Source: Christiangramia sabulilitoris
GTDB taxonomy: Bacteria > Bacteroidota > Bacteroidia > Flavobacteriales > Flavobacteriaceae
Reading direction: 5' to 3'
Assembly: GCF_007050985.1 (NCBI RefSeq)
Contig: NZ_VHSF01000002.1
Span: forward strand, 558,001 to 622,000
DNA: 64,000 nt
Shown here: piece after piece, positions 14,761 through 24,651 of the stretch
Layout of the letters: each line of letters opens with the position of its first letter
How positions within the stretch are numbered: position 1 is the stretch's first letter
Notes under the pieces: model-generated
What the model saw: only the letters and a program-made list of their open reading frames with translations
Databases searched by the model: none
Told to the model about the DNA's origin: nothing
Program-made: the position numbers and the translations under genes

Positions 14761-17051
14761 TATAAATTAAGATCCAGCCTTATTCCTCCAAAGAAATTCC
14801 TTGGATTTCCCGGGTAATAATAGCGTGGAGCTGAACCTCCAAAACCTATAGCATTGGTCACAATACTGGAGGCATACCTCTCATCCAGAACATTATTGCA
14901 TCCCAAATTAAAATGAAGATCTGCTTTGGCACTTAATTTCCAGCTATAGTCCAGCCTTAGGTTCAGAAGCTGATAAGGATCGGTATATCCGGAATTAGCA
15001 TCGTTCAAAGCCATTCTTCCAAAAGCCTGGTAATTTATATTTAGAGATAGGCTCCTGAAAATAATTTCTGTTCCGGGAGATACCATATAATGGGGAATAC
15101 CCGGCAAAGTATTTCCTGAATAGTTTTCTCCAAGATCCACAAAACGATCAAACTCGAAATAGTTGAAATTTGAATTCAGGAAAAATTTTAAATTCAGATC
15201 GGGAAATATTCTGGTTTGATATGCTGAACTGAATTCGATGCCGTTATGGTCTGCTTTTCCGGCATTAACCCCTACAAATTGGTCCTGCCCAACTCTTCTG
15301 GCGACAAGCATGTTACGAATCTGTATAGAATAAAGGTTCAACTCGGTATAAAGTTTATTATTCAGCCAGTTTCCCTTAAACCCGCTTTCATAATTCCAGC
15401 CCGTTTCCGTTTTCAGGTCGGTATTAATTAATCCTTCCGGGGTCAGGGTTTCTGCTACAGTTGGTGTGGAAAAACCATGACTTGCAGATGCATAGAAATT
15501 TCTGCCGGCAAAAGCTTCATAGCTTAAACCTAACCTGGGAGAGATCACCGCATTGAATCTATAATCACCAGACTGGTTCAGGTTGTCTGTATTGAACCTG
15601 TCTTCCAGGACATACCGGGTGGAATTAAAATTCAGACCCGCTTCCAGCAGTAATTTTGAAGTAAGTTCTGAATTTATCTGGGCAAAAGCATTTACATAAT
15701 TCCTATCCTGCTCATTGAAGCTTAACCGATCTCCCTGAACACTTCTCCTTTCTTCAGCCTGCTCATACAGGTTTTCGTAGGTTGAAGTTTCATAAAATTC
15801 TAACATAGTTTCAGCTCCAAAACTTAATTCTGATGGCTTACCAAAAACTTCGGTTTGAAAATTGAATCTGGTGCGAGCTCCCAGCGATCTTCTAACCTCA
15901 TCCAGAATATTAAAAGGCCTGGGTTCATATCCATCCCTGGAATTATAAAAAACAGAAGTCGTGTTTTTTAACCTGGTTGAAAATTTATGTTCATATGAAA
16001 TTCCCAGGATATTTTTATCGTAAGATTCATAACCGGCGGCCTTATTCCATGTAAATGCTGCTTTTTCTGGGTCATTCCGAAAATCATTTTCGTTCAGGGA
16101 ACTGGGAATAAAAGCCTTTAGATTAGTATAAGAGAAAAAGAAGGTCCAATAATTGCCAGATTTATTGATTAACCCCGCAGAACCTAGAAATGAAATCCTG
16201 TCGTATTCCCCATTTTGCCGGTATCCATTGCTTTGAACCTGATTATAATTCAAAGAGACATCCAGGCTGTCTTTTACAAAACTTAGGTTTGCACGGGTCT
16301 TTCTTGTATTAAAGCTACCATAACTATAATTTGCTGAGACCGATTTTTGCTTTTTTTGATTCTGCTTAGTATAAAGATTGATCGAACCACCAAGACCTGC
16401 TCCAAAAACTGATGAGACTGGCCCTTTAAAAATTTCGATCCTATCCAGATATTCCGGGTCAAAATCATCCAGGGTCACCTCTCCTTCAGTAGTCGTTAGA
16501 GGAATACCATTAATATAAGCCTTGATACGATTGGTGCTGTACTGCGATCTTGCTCCAATACCGCGAATATTGATCTTATTTGTATTGAGTGCTCCCTGGC
16601 TCACAAATACACCGGGCACATAATTAAAATTTTGTACCAAATTAAAATTATCACTTCTTTCCAGATCGTTTTCAGATATAAGACCTACCGATGCTGGGAT
16701 TTCTCTAATCGTTTGAGGTATATTAGAACCTCTTACAATGACTTCAGAAAGCTGTGAAAATTCTCTCTGAAGGAAAATATTCCTCAGTTGTACTCTTTCC
16801 TGAAAGCTCTTGATTAAAAGTAAGTAGCCTATTTTTTTAAATTCAATTTCAAGCGGAAATTCAATTTTCTCAAATTCAAATTTACCTTCGGAATTGGTGA
16901 TACTGGTTTTCCCCGAAATCAGATCTTTTACTTCTACATTCTCAAGAGGTTTACCAGTATTTGCATCTAAAACTTTCCCTTCGAATTCCTGGGCATAAGC
17001 GGAGATTCCAATAATATGAACAATAAAAAGCAGGAATAGTGATTTTTTCAA
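14760..17051 (-). CDS. TonB-dependent outer-membrane receptor
   Basis: A 763-residue receptor: signal peptide (residues 1-20, ending AYAQ), a carboxypeptidase-like regulatory domain (GKVLDANTGKPLENVEVKD to about residue 90), a plug domain (EVIVRGSNIPQTIREIPASV, NIRGIGARSQYSTNRIKAYI, PVSSVFGAGLGGSINL) and a 22-strand-type barrel to the end. Such proteins import siderophores, cobalamin or other large ligands using TonB and the proton gradient. The plug motifs look like iron-type receptors, but the ligand is unknown. No SusD partner is adjacent. The only plausible start is TTG at 17051, since no ATG precedes the signal peptide. Confidence 0.9.
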   Translation of the reverse strand: MKKSLFLLFIVHIIGISAYAQEFEGKVLDANTGKPLENVEVKDLISGKTSITNSEGKFEFEKIEFPLEIEFKKIGYLLLIKSFQERVQLRNIFLQREFSQLSEVIVRGSNIPQTIREIPASVGLISENDLERSDNFNLVQNFNYVPGVFVSQGALNTNKINIRGIGARSQYSTNRIKAYINGIPLTTTEGEVTLDDFDPEYLDRIEIFKGPVSSVFGAGLGGSINLYTKQNQKKQKSVSANYSYGSFNTRKTRANLSFVKDSLDVSLNYNQVQSNGYRQNGEYDRISFLGSAGLINKSGNYWTFFFSYTNLKAFIPSSLNENDFRNDPEKAAFTWNKAAGYESYDKNILGISYEHKFSTRLKNTTSVFYNSRDGYEPRPFNILDEVRRSLGARTRFNFQTEVFGKPSELSFGAETMLEFYETSTYENLYEQAEERRSVQGDRLSFNEQDRNYVNAFAQINSELTSKLLLEAGLNFNSTRYVLEDRFNTDNLNQSGDYRFNAVISPRLGLSYEAFAGRNFYASASHGFSTPTVAETLTPEGLINTDLKTETGWNYESGFKGNWLNNKLYTELNLYSIQIRNMLVARRVGQDQFVGVNAGKADHNGIEFSSAYQTRIFPDLNLKFFLNSNFNYFEFDRFVDLGENYSGNTLPGIPHYMVSPGTEIIFRSLSLNINYQAFGRMALNDANSGYTDPYQLLNLRLDYSWKLSAKADLHFNLGCNNVLDERYASSIVTNAIGFGGSAPRYYYPGNPRNFFGGIRLDLNL

Positions 17052-17228
17052 AATCTGAGCATTTATGTCGCAATTTTAACCAAAAAATAGGGGATTGAAA
17101 GACTTTTCAGGGATTAATAAAGGGTTTTAGCTTAGTTTCGCTAACATTAAGTCCCGAGATAAGCCATTTGATTTTGGCTGCTTTCAGACTTTTTAAGTAA
17201 GTTTACGGCGATATTTTTAGAAAATTTT

Positions 17229-18980
17229 ATGAAAAAACTGTGGTTGGCAATAGGGATAGTAGTTAGCCTTTCTGCCTGTGATTTTTCAAAATATAAACTG
17301 GTTAAAGAGTATGATTTCGAAACCCGGTTTGAGAAATCGGGAGGAACTGAAACCGGCACTTATGCTGAAGTCATTTCCTTTTACGAACAACTCGCGGATG
17401 CCTACCCCTCCATCAGCATTGAAGAATTTGGAGAAACAGATGCCGGTCTTCCTTTGCATCTTGTCACCTATAATGGAAACGAGGAGAAAGACCTCGAAAA
17501 ATTACGCAAATCTCACAGCGTAATCCTTATAAACAACGGGATACATCCCGGAGAGAGTGATGGTATCGATGCAACCATGATGCTCTTTAGAGATATGGCT
17601 TTGGATTCTGTCAGGTCTCCTAAAAATACCCTGGTCGCCACAATTCCAATTTATAATGTTGGAGGGGCTTTAAACAGGAACTCTACAACCAGGACTAACC
17701 AAAACGGACCTAAAGAATATGGTTTTCGTGGAAATGCCAGGAATTATGACCTTAACCGGGATTTTATAAAAGCTGACACCAAGAACGCCCAAACTTTTTA
17801 CGAGATATTCCATTATTTAAATCCAGACGTTTTCATTGACAACCATGTAAGTAACGGGGCCGATTATCAATATACCCTGACACACCTATTTACCCAACAT
17901 GACAAATTAGGAGGTAATCTTGGAGATTATCTTCAGAAAAAAATGATGCCGGCCCTGGAAGACTCTCTTAAAGCTAAAGACTGGGACATTACTCCCTATG
18001 TAAATGTCTTTAATCAGGTTCCTGAAGATGGGTTTTCCCAATTCATGGATTATCCGCGATACTCAACTGGTTATGCCGCATTATGGAATACTTTAGGCAT
18101 GATGGTGGAAACCCATATGCTAAAACCCTATGATAAGAGGGTAATGGGAACTTATGAACTAATGAAGTCAATGATCAGGATCACTGATTCTGAAAGCACG
18201 ATCATCAAAGACCTGAGAAACCAGGCCAGGCGTAAATATCTTACAGACAGAAGCTATAACCTCAATTTCGAGGTAGACAAAGAAAACCCTACTTCAAGAG
18301 AATTTAAAGGCTATAAAGCCGAAAAAATTACCAGCAATATAACCGGCAGGGAAAGACTCAAATATGATCGAGAAGAGGCTTTTACCGAAGAAATAGATTA
18401 TTACGATAATTATAAGGTAAGCCAGGAGATCGAAATTCCCCGGGCCTATATTATACCGCAGGGTTGGTGGCAGGTTTTAAACCGCCTAAAAATGAACAAC
18501 ATCAAAATGGAAACTCTGGATAGAGATACCATCATCCAGGTGGAAGTTTATAAGATCGAAGATTATAAAACTACCGAAACTGCTTATGAAGGCCATTATC
18601 TGCACCAGGATACCAAGGTTTCGAAATCTGTACAGAAAATAAATTTCAGAAAAGGAGACTTTTTGATCACAACTTTTCAGGATGGAGCGCGATATCTTAT
18701 AGAAACTTTAGAGCCGACCGCGGTGGATTCATTTTTTAACTGGAATTTCTTTGATACCGTCCTACAGCAAAAAGAAGGCTTTTCGCCATACGTTTTTGAA
18801 GATATCGCACAAAGAATGCTTGAAGAGGATACGCAGTTAAAAAAGGAATTCGAGGAAAAGAAACTTAAGGATTCAGGATTTAACGAAGATTGGTACGCAC
18901 AGCTGGAATGGCTTCATAAAAGATCTGAGAATTACGAAGCAGCACATTTACGCTACCCGGTCTTCAGACTTCCCCGCTAA
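17229..18980 (+). CDS. M14-family zinc carboxypeptidase-like lipoprotein
   Basis: A 583-residue protein with a lipoprotein signal (MKKLWLAIGIVVSLSACDFS; Cys at residue 17), so it is anchored in the envelope. The M14 fold is indicated by INNGIHPGESDGID with the HxxE zinc ligands, then NYDLNRDF and FIDNHVSNGAD with the third histidine. The C-terminal roughly 230 residues do not resemble the catalytic domain. M14 enzymes remove C-terminal amino acids or cut peptidoglycan peptides; the substrate is unknown. It converges on the NUDIX gene, and the two coding ends overlap by 33 bases. Confidence 0.85.
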   Translation: MKKLWLAIGIVVSLSACDFSKYKLVKEYDFETRFEKSGGTETGTYAEVISFYEQLADAYPSISIEEFGETDAGLPLHLVTYNGNEEKDLEKLRKSHSVILINNGIHPGESDGIDATMMLFRDMALDSVRSPKNTLVATIPIYNVGGALNRNSTTRTNQNGPKEYGFRGNARNYDLNRDFIKADTKNAQTFYEIFHYLNPDVFIDNHVSNGADYQYTLTHLFTQHDKLGGNLGDYLQKKMMPALEDSLKAKDWDITPYVNVFNQVPEDGFSQFMDYPRYSTGYAALWNTLGMMVETHMLKPYDKRVMGTYELMKSMIRITDSESTIIKDLRNQARRKYLTDRSYNLNFEVDKENPTSREFKGYKAEKITSNITGRERLKYDREEAFTEEIDYYDNYKVSQEIEIPRAYIIPQGWWQVLNRLKMNNIKMETLDRDTIIQVEVYKIEDYKTTETAYEGHYLHQDTKVSKSVQKINFRKGDFLITTFQDGARYLIETLEPTAVDSFFNWNFFDTVLQQKEGFSPYVFEDIAQRMLEEDTQLKKEFEEKKLKDSGFNEDWYAQLEWLHKRSENYEAAHLRYPVFRLPR

Positions 18981-19571
18981 ATACTTTTCAGGAAATAACA
19001 TTTTAATATTGGCGTAGGATTTTTTGAGGGCTTTCTGGCTTTTCTCATAGTTCTTCCATTTCACCTTTTTAATGCCTTCACTATGCTCGGGAACAAGGTC
19101 GCCATCGAATTCGGTATACATTTCATACCAGTATGTTTCCTTGAGACGAAGCTTTCCCTTTCTTTTAAAAACATGATACGTCCGGGTAATAAACCTGGTA
19201 ATTTCCAGATCCCTTACTCCGGTCTCCTCTTCAACTTCACGAATAGCTGACTCTTCAATGCTTTCATTTTTTTCTGTCTTCCCTTTTGGAAGATCCCAGC
19301 GATTATTTCTATAGATAAAAAGGATTTCTTTCTTATCGTTTACCACCATTCCTCCAGCAGCTACAACTACTTTCATTTTTTTGAAAAGGAATTTAAGAAG
19401 TTTGGTTTCATCTGGATGATATAAATTCACATAAAGCAATTCCCCAATGAGAATTTTCTTGATAACCTTTTTGAGACGAACTGACTTTAACGGGAAAGTG
19501 GTATAGTTTTCCCCAATTTCTTTCTTTGTTGAAACAATTATGGGAATATCATTCACAAAAACTTTATACAT
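18948..19571 (-). CDS. NUDIX hydrolase with N-terminal extension
   Basis: A 207-residue protein whose second half is a NUDIX domain: GKTEKNESIEESAIREVEEE continuing into TGVRD matches the GX5EX7REUXEEXGU box that binds the metal and hydrolyses a nucleoside-diphosphate-X bond. About 65 residues precede it and resemble no domain I recognise. WDLPKGK suggests the broad MutT/DIPP-like group, but the substrate cannot be set. The gene is divergent from pyrE with only 8 bases between the two start codons, and its 3' end overlaps the convergent M14 gene. Confidence 0.85.
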   Translation of the reverse strand: MYKVFVNDIPIIVSTKKEIGENYTTFPLKSVRLKKVIKKILIGELLYVNLYHPDETKLLKFLFKKMKVVVAAGGMVVNDKKEILFIYRNNRWDLPKGKTEKNESIEESAIREVEEETGVRDLEITRFITRTYHVFKRKGKLRLKETYWYEMYTEFDGDLVPEHSEGIKKVKWKNYEKSQKALKKSYANIKMLFPEKYLAGKSEDRVA

Positions 19572-19574
19572 TTG
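19567..19574 (+). promoter_or_regulatory. -7 box placed for a leaderless pyrE transcript
   Basis: TACATTTG matches TAnnTTTG exactly and ends 5 bases before the pyrE ATG, so the transcript should begin at or near that ATG. The box also contains the start codon of the divergent NUDIX gene (19569-19571). A good -33 TTTG was not found at the standard distance, so confidence is limited. Confidence 0.45.
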
Positions 19575-19579
19575 CAGCT

Positions 19580-20221
19580 ATGATTTTGAATAAAGAAACA
19601 GCAAAAAAGACTGCTGAGCTTTTGTTGCAAATTAAAGCAATAAAATTAGAACCACAAGAACCCTTCACCTGGGCTAGCGGTTGGAAGTCGCCAATATATT
19701 GCGATAACAGGATCATTCTTTCCTATCCAATGATTAGGAACTATGTACGGGAGAATTTCGCCAGGCAGATCGAGGAAGAATACGGTAAGCCAGATGTGAT
19801 CGCTGCAGTTGCTACCGGAGCTATAGGAATAGGTATGCTGGTTGCAGAATATCTCAGTCTTCCTTTCGCCTATGTAAGGCCAGAACCTAAAGGGCATGGC
19901 AGACAGAACCAAATTGAAGGAAACCTGGAATATGGCCAGAGCGTTGTGGTTATAGAAGACTTAATTAGCACAGGTAACAGTAGCTTAAATGCCGTAAAGG
20001 CTTTGAAAGAAGCAGGAGCCCATGTCAAAGGAATGTTTGCAATTTTCACTTATGGATTTGATACTTCGGTGAAAAACTTTGAAGAACATCATATTAATCT
20101 GCATACGTTAAGTGATTACGAAAACCTTATAGAAACAGCCCAGAATACAAATTATATAAATACAGAAGAGGCGGCGATCCTGCGCAAATGGAGAGAGAAT
20201 CCTGCCCACTGGAAACCATAA
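19580..20221 (+). CDS. pyrE: Orotate phosphoribosyltransferase
   Basis: A 213-residue type I phosphoribosyltransferase that converts orotate and PRPP to OMP in UMP synthesis. The PRPP loop VVVIEDLISTGNSSLNAV, the flexible-loop region VRPEPKGHGRQNQIEG and FTWASGWKSPIYCDNR are typical. The frame opens upstream at 19526 within the NUDIX gene, but the ATG at 19580 gives the family's usual N-terminus (MILNKETAKKTAELL). An SRPBCC protein gene follows with a 2-base gap, in the same transcript. Confidence 0.95.
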   Translation: MILNKETAKKTAELLLQIKAIKLEPQEPFTWASGWKSPIYCDNRIILSYPMIRNYVRENFARQIEEEYGKPDVIAAVATGAIGIGMLVAEYLSLPFAYVRPEPKGHGRQNQIEGNLEYGQSVVVIEDLISTGNSSLNAVKALKEAGAHVKGMFAIFTYGFDTSVKNFEEHHINLHTLSDYENLIETAQNTNYINTEEAAILRKWRENPAHWKP

Positions 20222-20223
20222 AG

Positions 20224-20616
20224 ATGAAATTAGAAAGCCCAAAAGTAACCGCCGGAAGAAATCAACAGGAATTATTTGAATTTCTTACCAATGTGGAGAA
20301 TTACGAAAAGATCATGCCTAGCAGTAAGGAGAAATTCGTTGTAACATCTGATGATACTTTCCTTTTTCAATTGAAGGGAATGCCGGAAATCAAATTAAAA
20401 ATAGTAGAAACCAAGGAGCCGGAATTAGTGGTACTTGGGTCAACATCAGATAAATTTCCTTTCACCCTGAATACCCATATCGCAGATGCAGGAGAAGGGA
20501 AAAGCGAAGTAAATATGGATTTCGAAGGTAAATTTAATCCTATGATGAGTATGATGATCAAAGGACCACTTAAGAAATTCATAACAGCCCTTACCGAGAA
20601 TATTGGGAAATTATAA
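20224..20616 (+). CDS. SRPBCC-family (START-like) protein
   Basis: A 130-residue protein of the SRPBCC helix-grip fold: an N-terminal strand plus helix (QQELFEFLTNVENYEKIMP), a central sheet (MPEIKLKIVE, FPFTLNTHI), and a long C-terminal helix (LKKFITALTENIGKL). Such small domains bind hydrophobic ligands; no ligand or reaction can be read here. The ATG at 20224 follows the pyrE stop by two bases. A clear terminator follows. Confidence 0.7.
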   Translation: MKLESPKVTAGRNQQELFEFLTNVENYEKIMPSSKEKFVVTSDDTFLFQLKGMPEIKLKIVETKEPELVVLGSTSDKFPFTLNTHIADAGEGKSEVNMDFEGKFNPMMSMMIKGPLKKFITALTENIGKL

Positions 20617-20637
20617 TTAGCCCTGAAATAAGAATAT

Positions 20638-20663
20638 AAGCCGGATCCTTTCCGGCTTTTTTT
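20638..20663 (+). terminator. Intrinsic terminator after pyrE-SRPBCC
   Basis: AAGCCGGA (20638-20645) pairs with TCCGGCTT (20651-20658), loop TCCTT, followed by a T run. It lies in the convergent gap with birA. Confidence 0.85.
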
Positions 20664-20665
20664 AT

Positions 20666-21397
20666 TTAGTACAGAAGCTTCAACTCTTTAAGGTCGTAAG
20701 TTTTGAATACTGAATCTTCAATTTCCAGCCTTAATTTACCTGCTGCAGTCACACCACGAATAATCCCGTTAAAATGTTCCCCCGCTGCAGAAGCAAAACT
20801 GGAAACCTCATTTAAGCGAAACATATTTTGCTCATACTCAGCTAATACCTCACCAGATACCCTGTAAGGTAATTCCTCCAAATTTGCTTCAATTTGAATT
20901 ACCAGTTTTTCCAGTATTTCATCCAGATCGAAATGTTTATTGGAAACAGATTTTAAAGAACCAGCCTGTGGAAGATCATTAAATTCTGTTTGATTTACAT
21001 TTAGTCCAATTCCAATAATACTTGCCACAATCCCTTCGGTCTTTACAATATTTTCTATAAGGATACCTCCAATCTTCCGTTTTGCTGACAGAATGTCGTT
21101 AGGCCATTTTACCTTTAAATCAGCGATTTCAAGAGATTTCAAGACCTCCAGAACCGCCATCGACACAGAGGCACTTAATAAAAAATGCTTTGAAATTTCA
21201 AGCTTGGTTTGTGGGTAGAGAATACTGAAGGTTAGGTTCTCACCTGCCTTTGTCACCCAGTCTGAACCTCGTTGACCACGGCCTGCCGTTTGGGTTATTG
21301 CTCTTACACATACAGGATCAAAATTTTTTCCACCCTCATAAAACTTCCGAACAAAGGAATTCGTACTGTCAATGGCATCAACTTTGATTATACGCAT
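20666..21397 (-). CDS. birA: Biotin--[acetyl-CoA-carboxylase] ligase
   Basis: A 243-residue biotin protein ligase that activates biotin with ATP and attaches it to the biotin carrier protein of acetyl-CoA carboxylase. The biotin loop GRGQRGSDWVTK, KWPNDILSAKRKIGGILIE and IGIGLNVNQTEF are diagnostic. There is no N-terminal DNA-binding domain, so it is the non-regulatory type. The ATG at 21397 (MRIIKVDAIDSTN) is preferred over the upstream frame start at 21439. It is divergent from rsfS-ftsH. Confidence 0.93.
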   Translation of the reverse strand: MRIIKVDAIDSTNSFVRKFYEGGKNFDPVCVRAITQTAGRGQRGSDWVTKAGENLTFSILYPQTKLEISKHFLLSASVSMAVLEVLKSLEIADLKVKWPNDILSAKRKIGGILIENIVKTEGIVASIIGIGLNVNQTEFNDLPQAGSLKSVSNKHFDLDEILEKLVIQIEANLEELPYRVSGEVLAEYEQNMFRLNEVSSFASAAGEHFNGIIRGVTAAGKLRLEIEDSVFKTYDLKELKLLY

Positions 21398-21463
21398 ATA
21401 AAAGTATAAGAGATAAGGCGTTAATTCTTCTGCAAACAATCTCTTTAAAAGAGCAAAAAATGA

Positions 21464-21471
21464 TAAATTTG
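21464..21471 (+). promoter_or_regulatory. -7 box for rsfS-ftsH
   Basis: TAAATTTG, an exact TAnnTTTG match, 18 bases before the rsfS start. No clear -33 TTTG at the expected distance. Confidence 0.4.
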
Positions 21472-21489
21472 CGTAAATAAATTAATTTA

Positions 21490-21861
21490 ATGTCGAAAAA
21501 GGAAATAAACAGCGATCAACTTATTGCACATATTATTAAAGGGATAGAGGAAGTTAAGGGTAATGATATTGATATCCTGGACCTTAGAGAAATAGAAAAT
21601 ACAGTTTGTGATTACTTCATAATTTGCAACGGTACTTCCAATACACAGGTTAATGCCATAGTCAATTCCATACAAAAAACAGTTAGTAAAAACCTTAAAG
21701 ATAAACCCTGGCATATTGAAGGTAGTGACAATGCCGAATGGGTACTTATGGATTACGTGAATGTAGTAGTACACGTATTCCAGAAGCATATCAGGGAATT
21801 TTACGATATTGAAAGCCTATGGGGTGATGCGAAGATCACTTCCATAGAAACCAGTTATTAA
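21490..21861 (+). CDS. rsfS: Ribosomal silencing factor RsfS
   Basis: A 123-residue RsfS/Iojap protein. Diagnostic segments are DILDLREIENTVCDYFIICNGTSNTQV and EGSDNAEWVLMDYVNVVVHVF; normal length. RsfS binds protein L14 of the large subunit and blocks joining with 30S, lowering translation in starvation. It is 24 bases before ftsH, an order often seen in Bacteroidota. Confidence 0.94.
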   Translation: MSKKEINSDQLIAHIIKGIEEVKGNDIDILDLREIENTVCDYFIICNGTSNTQVNAIVNSIQKTVSKNLKDKPWHIEGSDNAEWVLMDYVNVVVHVFQKHIREFYDIESLWGDAKITSIETSY

Positions 21862-21885
21862 ATCCAAATCATTTAGAACGACATA

Positions 21886-23940
21886 ATGGCGAATCAAAAA
21901 CCGAAGAAAAAATTAGATCCCAAAAAACCTAAATTCAGTGCCTACTGGATTTATGCGGCGATCATCATTATATTTTTAGGCCTTAATCTTTTTGGAGATG
22001 GTGGGTTCTCTGAGCCTGCCAAAACAAATCCGGCAGAATTCAAGGATTATCTGAGCAACGGTGATATAGAGAAAGTTGAGATCATTAACCGTAATCAAGC
22101 CAGAGTTTATCTTACCAGCGAAGCCAAGGAAAAAGAGATCCATAAGAAAAATATCGAACCTGGATTTTTGTCAACGGGTGACTCTCCAACCTATACTTTC
22201 CAATTTGGGGATCTCCAGAATTTCGAGAATGATATTAATGAGATAAAAAAGGAAAACAATCTTAATACAGTGGTTACCTATGACACCTCGAGTGATGTTA
22301 TAGGGGAACTTTTCTGGGCATTGCTTCCCTTTATCCTAATCATTGGTGTCTGGATCTTTATAATGCGTAAAATGAGTTCAGGAGCCGGCGGTGGTGCGGG
22401 CGGACAGATTTTTAACATTGGTAAATCCAAAGCAAAATTATTCGATCAGAATACAGATGTAAAAACATCTTTTAAGGATGTTGCAGGACTGGAAGGCGCT
22501 AAAGAAGAAGTACAGGAAATAGTTGACTTTTTAAAACAGCCTGAAAAATATACCGCTCTTGGTGGGAAAATCCCAAAAGGAGCATTACTGGTAGGACCTC
22601 CGGGAACTGGTAAAACATTACTTGCAAAAGCTGTTGCCGGGGAAGCTAAAGTTCCTTTCTTCTCATTATCAGGATCAGATTTTGTTGAAATGTTCGTAGG
22701 GGTTGGTGCTTCCAGAGTACGTGACCTTTTTAAACAGGCTAAAGAGAAGTCTCCTTCGATCATATTTATCGATGAGATCGATGCGATTGGTAGAGCTAGA
22801 GGTAAAAGTAATTTCTCCGGATCTAATGATGAGCGTGAGAATACTTTAAACCAGTTATTAACCGAAATGGACGGTTTTGGCACCAATACCAATGTAATTG
22901 TAATCGCGGCTACCAACCGTGCAGATGTACTTGATAAGGCATTAATGCGTGCTGGTCGTTTTGACAGACAGATCTATGTTGACCTGCCAGACCTTAATGA
23001 GAGAAAAGAAATTTTTGAAGTTCATCTAGGTCCGCTTAAAAAAGTTGCCGATGAATTAGATACCGAATTTTTAGCGAAGCAAACTCCGGGATTCTCGGGG
23101 GCAGATATCGCTAATGTTTGTAATGAAGCTGCTCTTATCGCTGCCAGAAAAGGCAATAAAGCTGTTGGGAAGCAAGATTTCCTTGATGCTGTAGATCGTA
23201 TTGTAGGTGGTTTGGAGAAGAAGAACAAAATTATTACTCCTTCAGAAAAGAAAGCCATTGCTTTTCATGAAGCCGGTCATGCTACAGTTAGCTGGATGCT
23301 GGAACATGCAGCTCCATTGGTCAAGGTTACTATCGTACCCCGTGGGCAATCTCTTGGTGCGGCCTGGTATTTACCTGAAGAACGACTTATTGTTAGGCCA
23401 GAACAGATGCTGGATGAGATGTGTGCTGCCTTAGGTGGACGTGCTGCTGAAAAAGTAATCTTTAATAAGATCTCTACCGGCGCACTTAGTGACCTGGAAA
23501 AAGTTACTAAGCAGGCCCGAGCTATGGTTACCATTTATGGTCTTAATGACGCAGTAGGGAATATTACTTATTATGATTCCTCAGGACAGAGCGAATATAA
23601 TTTCACCAAACCTTATAGTGAAAAGACTTCTGAACTTATAGATAAGGAAATATCGAATCTTATTGAGGAGCAGTATAAACGTGCTATAGACCTCCTGGAA
23701 CATAACAAGGATAAACTAAGCCAGTTAGCTGAAATTCTTCTGGATAAAGAAGTTATCTTTAAGGATGACCTTGAAAAGATCTTTGGAAAACGCCCTTTTG
23801 ATAAGGAAATAGCAGAAACTAAACCTGTAAAGAAAAAGAATTCTTTACCTGTAGAAAATGGTCAGGACATTAAATCTTCTGATGGAAAAGATACAGACGA
23901 AGAAGGAGAATTAACTGAAAACGATTCGGTTAATAAGTAG
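21886..23940 (+). CDS. ftsH: ATP-dependent zinc metalloprotease FtsH
   Basis: A 684-residue membrane-bound AAA+ protease that degrades misfolded and regulatory membrane or cytosolic proteins. Two transmembrane helices (about 21-38 and 143-160) flank the small periplasmic domain. Walker A GPPGTGKT is at residues 237-244, followed by the pore region [17 protein letters not shown], Walker [10 protein letters not shown], and the zinc site HEAGH at 461-465. The last roughly 40 residues are polar and acidic, probably disordered. Confidence 0.97.
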   Translation: MANQKPKKKLDPKKPKFSAYWIYAAIIIIFLGLNLFGDGGFSEPAKTNPAEFKDYLSNGDIEKVEIINRNQARVYLTSEAKEKEIHKKNIEPGFLSTGDSPTYTFQFGDLQNFENDINEIKKENNLNTVVTYDTSSDVIGELFWALLPFILIIGVWIFIMRKMSSGAGGGAGGQIFNIGKSKAKLFDQNTDVKTSFKDVAGLEGAKEEVQEIVDFLKQPEKYTALGGKIPKGALLVGPPGTGKTLLAKAVAGEAKVPFFSLSGSDFVEMFVGVGASRVRDLFKQAKEKSPSIIFIDEIDAIGRARGKSNFSGSNDERENTLNQLLTEMDGFGTNTNVIVIAATNRADVLDKALMRAGRFDRQIYVDLPDLNERKEIFEVHLGPLKKVADELDTEFLAKQTPGFSGADIANVCNEAALIAARKGNKAVGKQDFLDAVDRIVGGLEKKNKIITPSEKKAIAFHEAGHATVSWMLEHAAPLVKVTIVPRGQSLGAAWYLPEERLIVRPEQMLDEMCAALGGRAAEKVIFNKISTGALSDLEKVTKQARAMVTIYGLNDAVGNITYYDSSGQSEYNFTKPYSEKTSELIDKEISNLIEEQYKRAIDLLEHNKDKLSQLAEILLDKEVIFKDDLEKIFGKRPFDKEIAETKPVKKKNSLPVENGQDIKSSDGKDTDEEGELTENDSVNK

Positions 23941-23955
23941 TGTAGAAGTCGAAGT

Positions 23956-23996
23956 AAAAAATCTGAAATTAAACAATGGTTAATTTCAGATTTTTT
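23956..23996 (+). terminator. Terminator after ftsH
   Basis: A 17-bp A/T-rich stem (23956-23972 with 23980-23996, loop ACAATGG) ends in a T run. It lies between ftsH and the LUD-domain gene and could work in either direction. Confidence 0.75.
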
Positions 23997-24036
23997 AACT
24001 TTGATAAATTGACTGTAAGAATCACACCCAAACCCT

Positions 24037-24648
24037 ATGAATCTATTCAAAAGGTTTCTTAATCCCAAATCTAAAGCCGATCAGGAGCAGGAAGCTCCGG
24101 AGAAAGCAGATAGAGGGAAATATATGCCGGAGGTAAAACTACCTACCGACGAGCGTTTTATGCTCAACTTTAAGAATAATGGGGGTAAATTCTTATACTG
24201 CGTGGATGATTCTGAGATCCGGGAAGCATTTGACAATATTCTGATGGAAAATGACTGGTATGAGAAACAATGTTGTTGCTTCGATGAAAAACTGATTAGC
24301 AAATTCAAAGGTTTCAACCTTGCTTTCAACAAATCGGCAGATGCTGAATTTTATCTTTCAACCTGTGAGTTTCTGGTAGCCAATGACGGTTCTATATTAA
24401 TTTCTTCCAATCAGATAAAGGAGAGAAAACTTCACGAACTTCCCGCAAATTTTATTATCCTCGCCTCTACAAGTCAGTTAATTGACACGATTGGAGAAGG
24501 CTTAAGAGGCATCAAATTTAAAAACAAACAGCAGATCCCTTCCAATATTACCACGATTAAAAATTTTGAAACCCAAAAAGAAGGTGATTTCATGACTTAT
24601 GGAAGTAGTACAAAAAACTTATATTTGCTGCTGCTGGAAGATCTGTAA
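24037..24648 (+). CDS. LUD-domain protein (LutC-like)
   Basis: A 203-residue protein in the LUD (DUF162) family, which includes LutB/LutC of lactate utilisation. The core is a Rossmann-like fold: FLYCVDDSEIREAFDNIL, STCEFLVANDGSILISSN and the conserved late ELPANFIILA followed by a terminal GSSTKNLYLLLLEDL. No iron-sulfur cluster motif is present and no lactate genes are adjacent. It leads, 3 bases ahead, into cdsA, so it may be transcribed with phospholipid genes; its role is not clear. Confidence 0.75.
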   Translation: MNLFKRFLNPKSKADQEQEAPEKADRGKYMPEVKLPTDERFMLNFKNNGGKFLYCVDDSEIREAFDNILMENDWYEKQCCCFDEKLISKFKGFNLAFNKSADAEFYLSTCEFLVANDGSILISSNQIKERKLHELPANFIILASTSQLIDTIGEGLRGIKFKNKQQIPSNITTIKNFETQKEGDFMTYGSSTKNLYLLLLEDL

Positions 24649-24651
24649 TTT

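Noticed and set aside
14760-17051. SusC-type polysaccharide utilisation locus
   Set aside because: The receptor has no SusD-like neighbour, no glycoside hydrolases, and a plug typical of iron-type receptors.
19526-19579. PyrE N-terminal extension from 19526
   Set aside because: It overlaps the NUDIX gene and the promoter box; OPRT proteins normally begin near the ATG at 19580.
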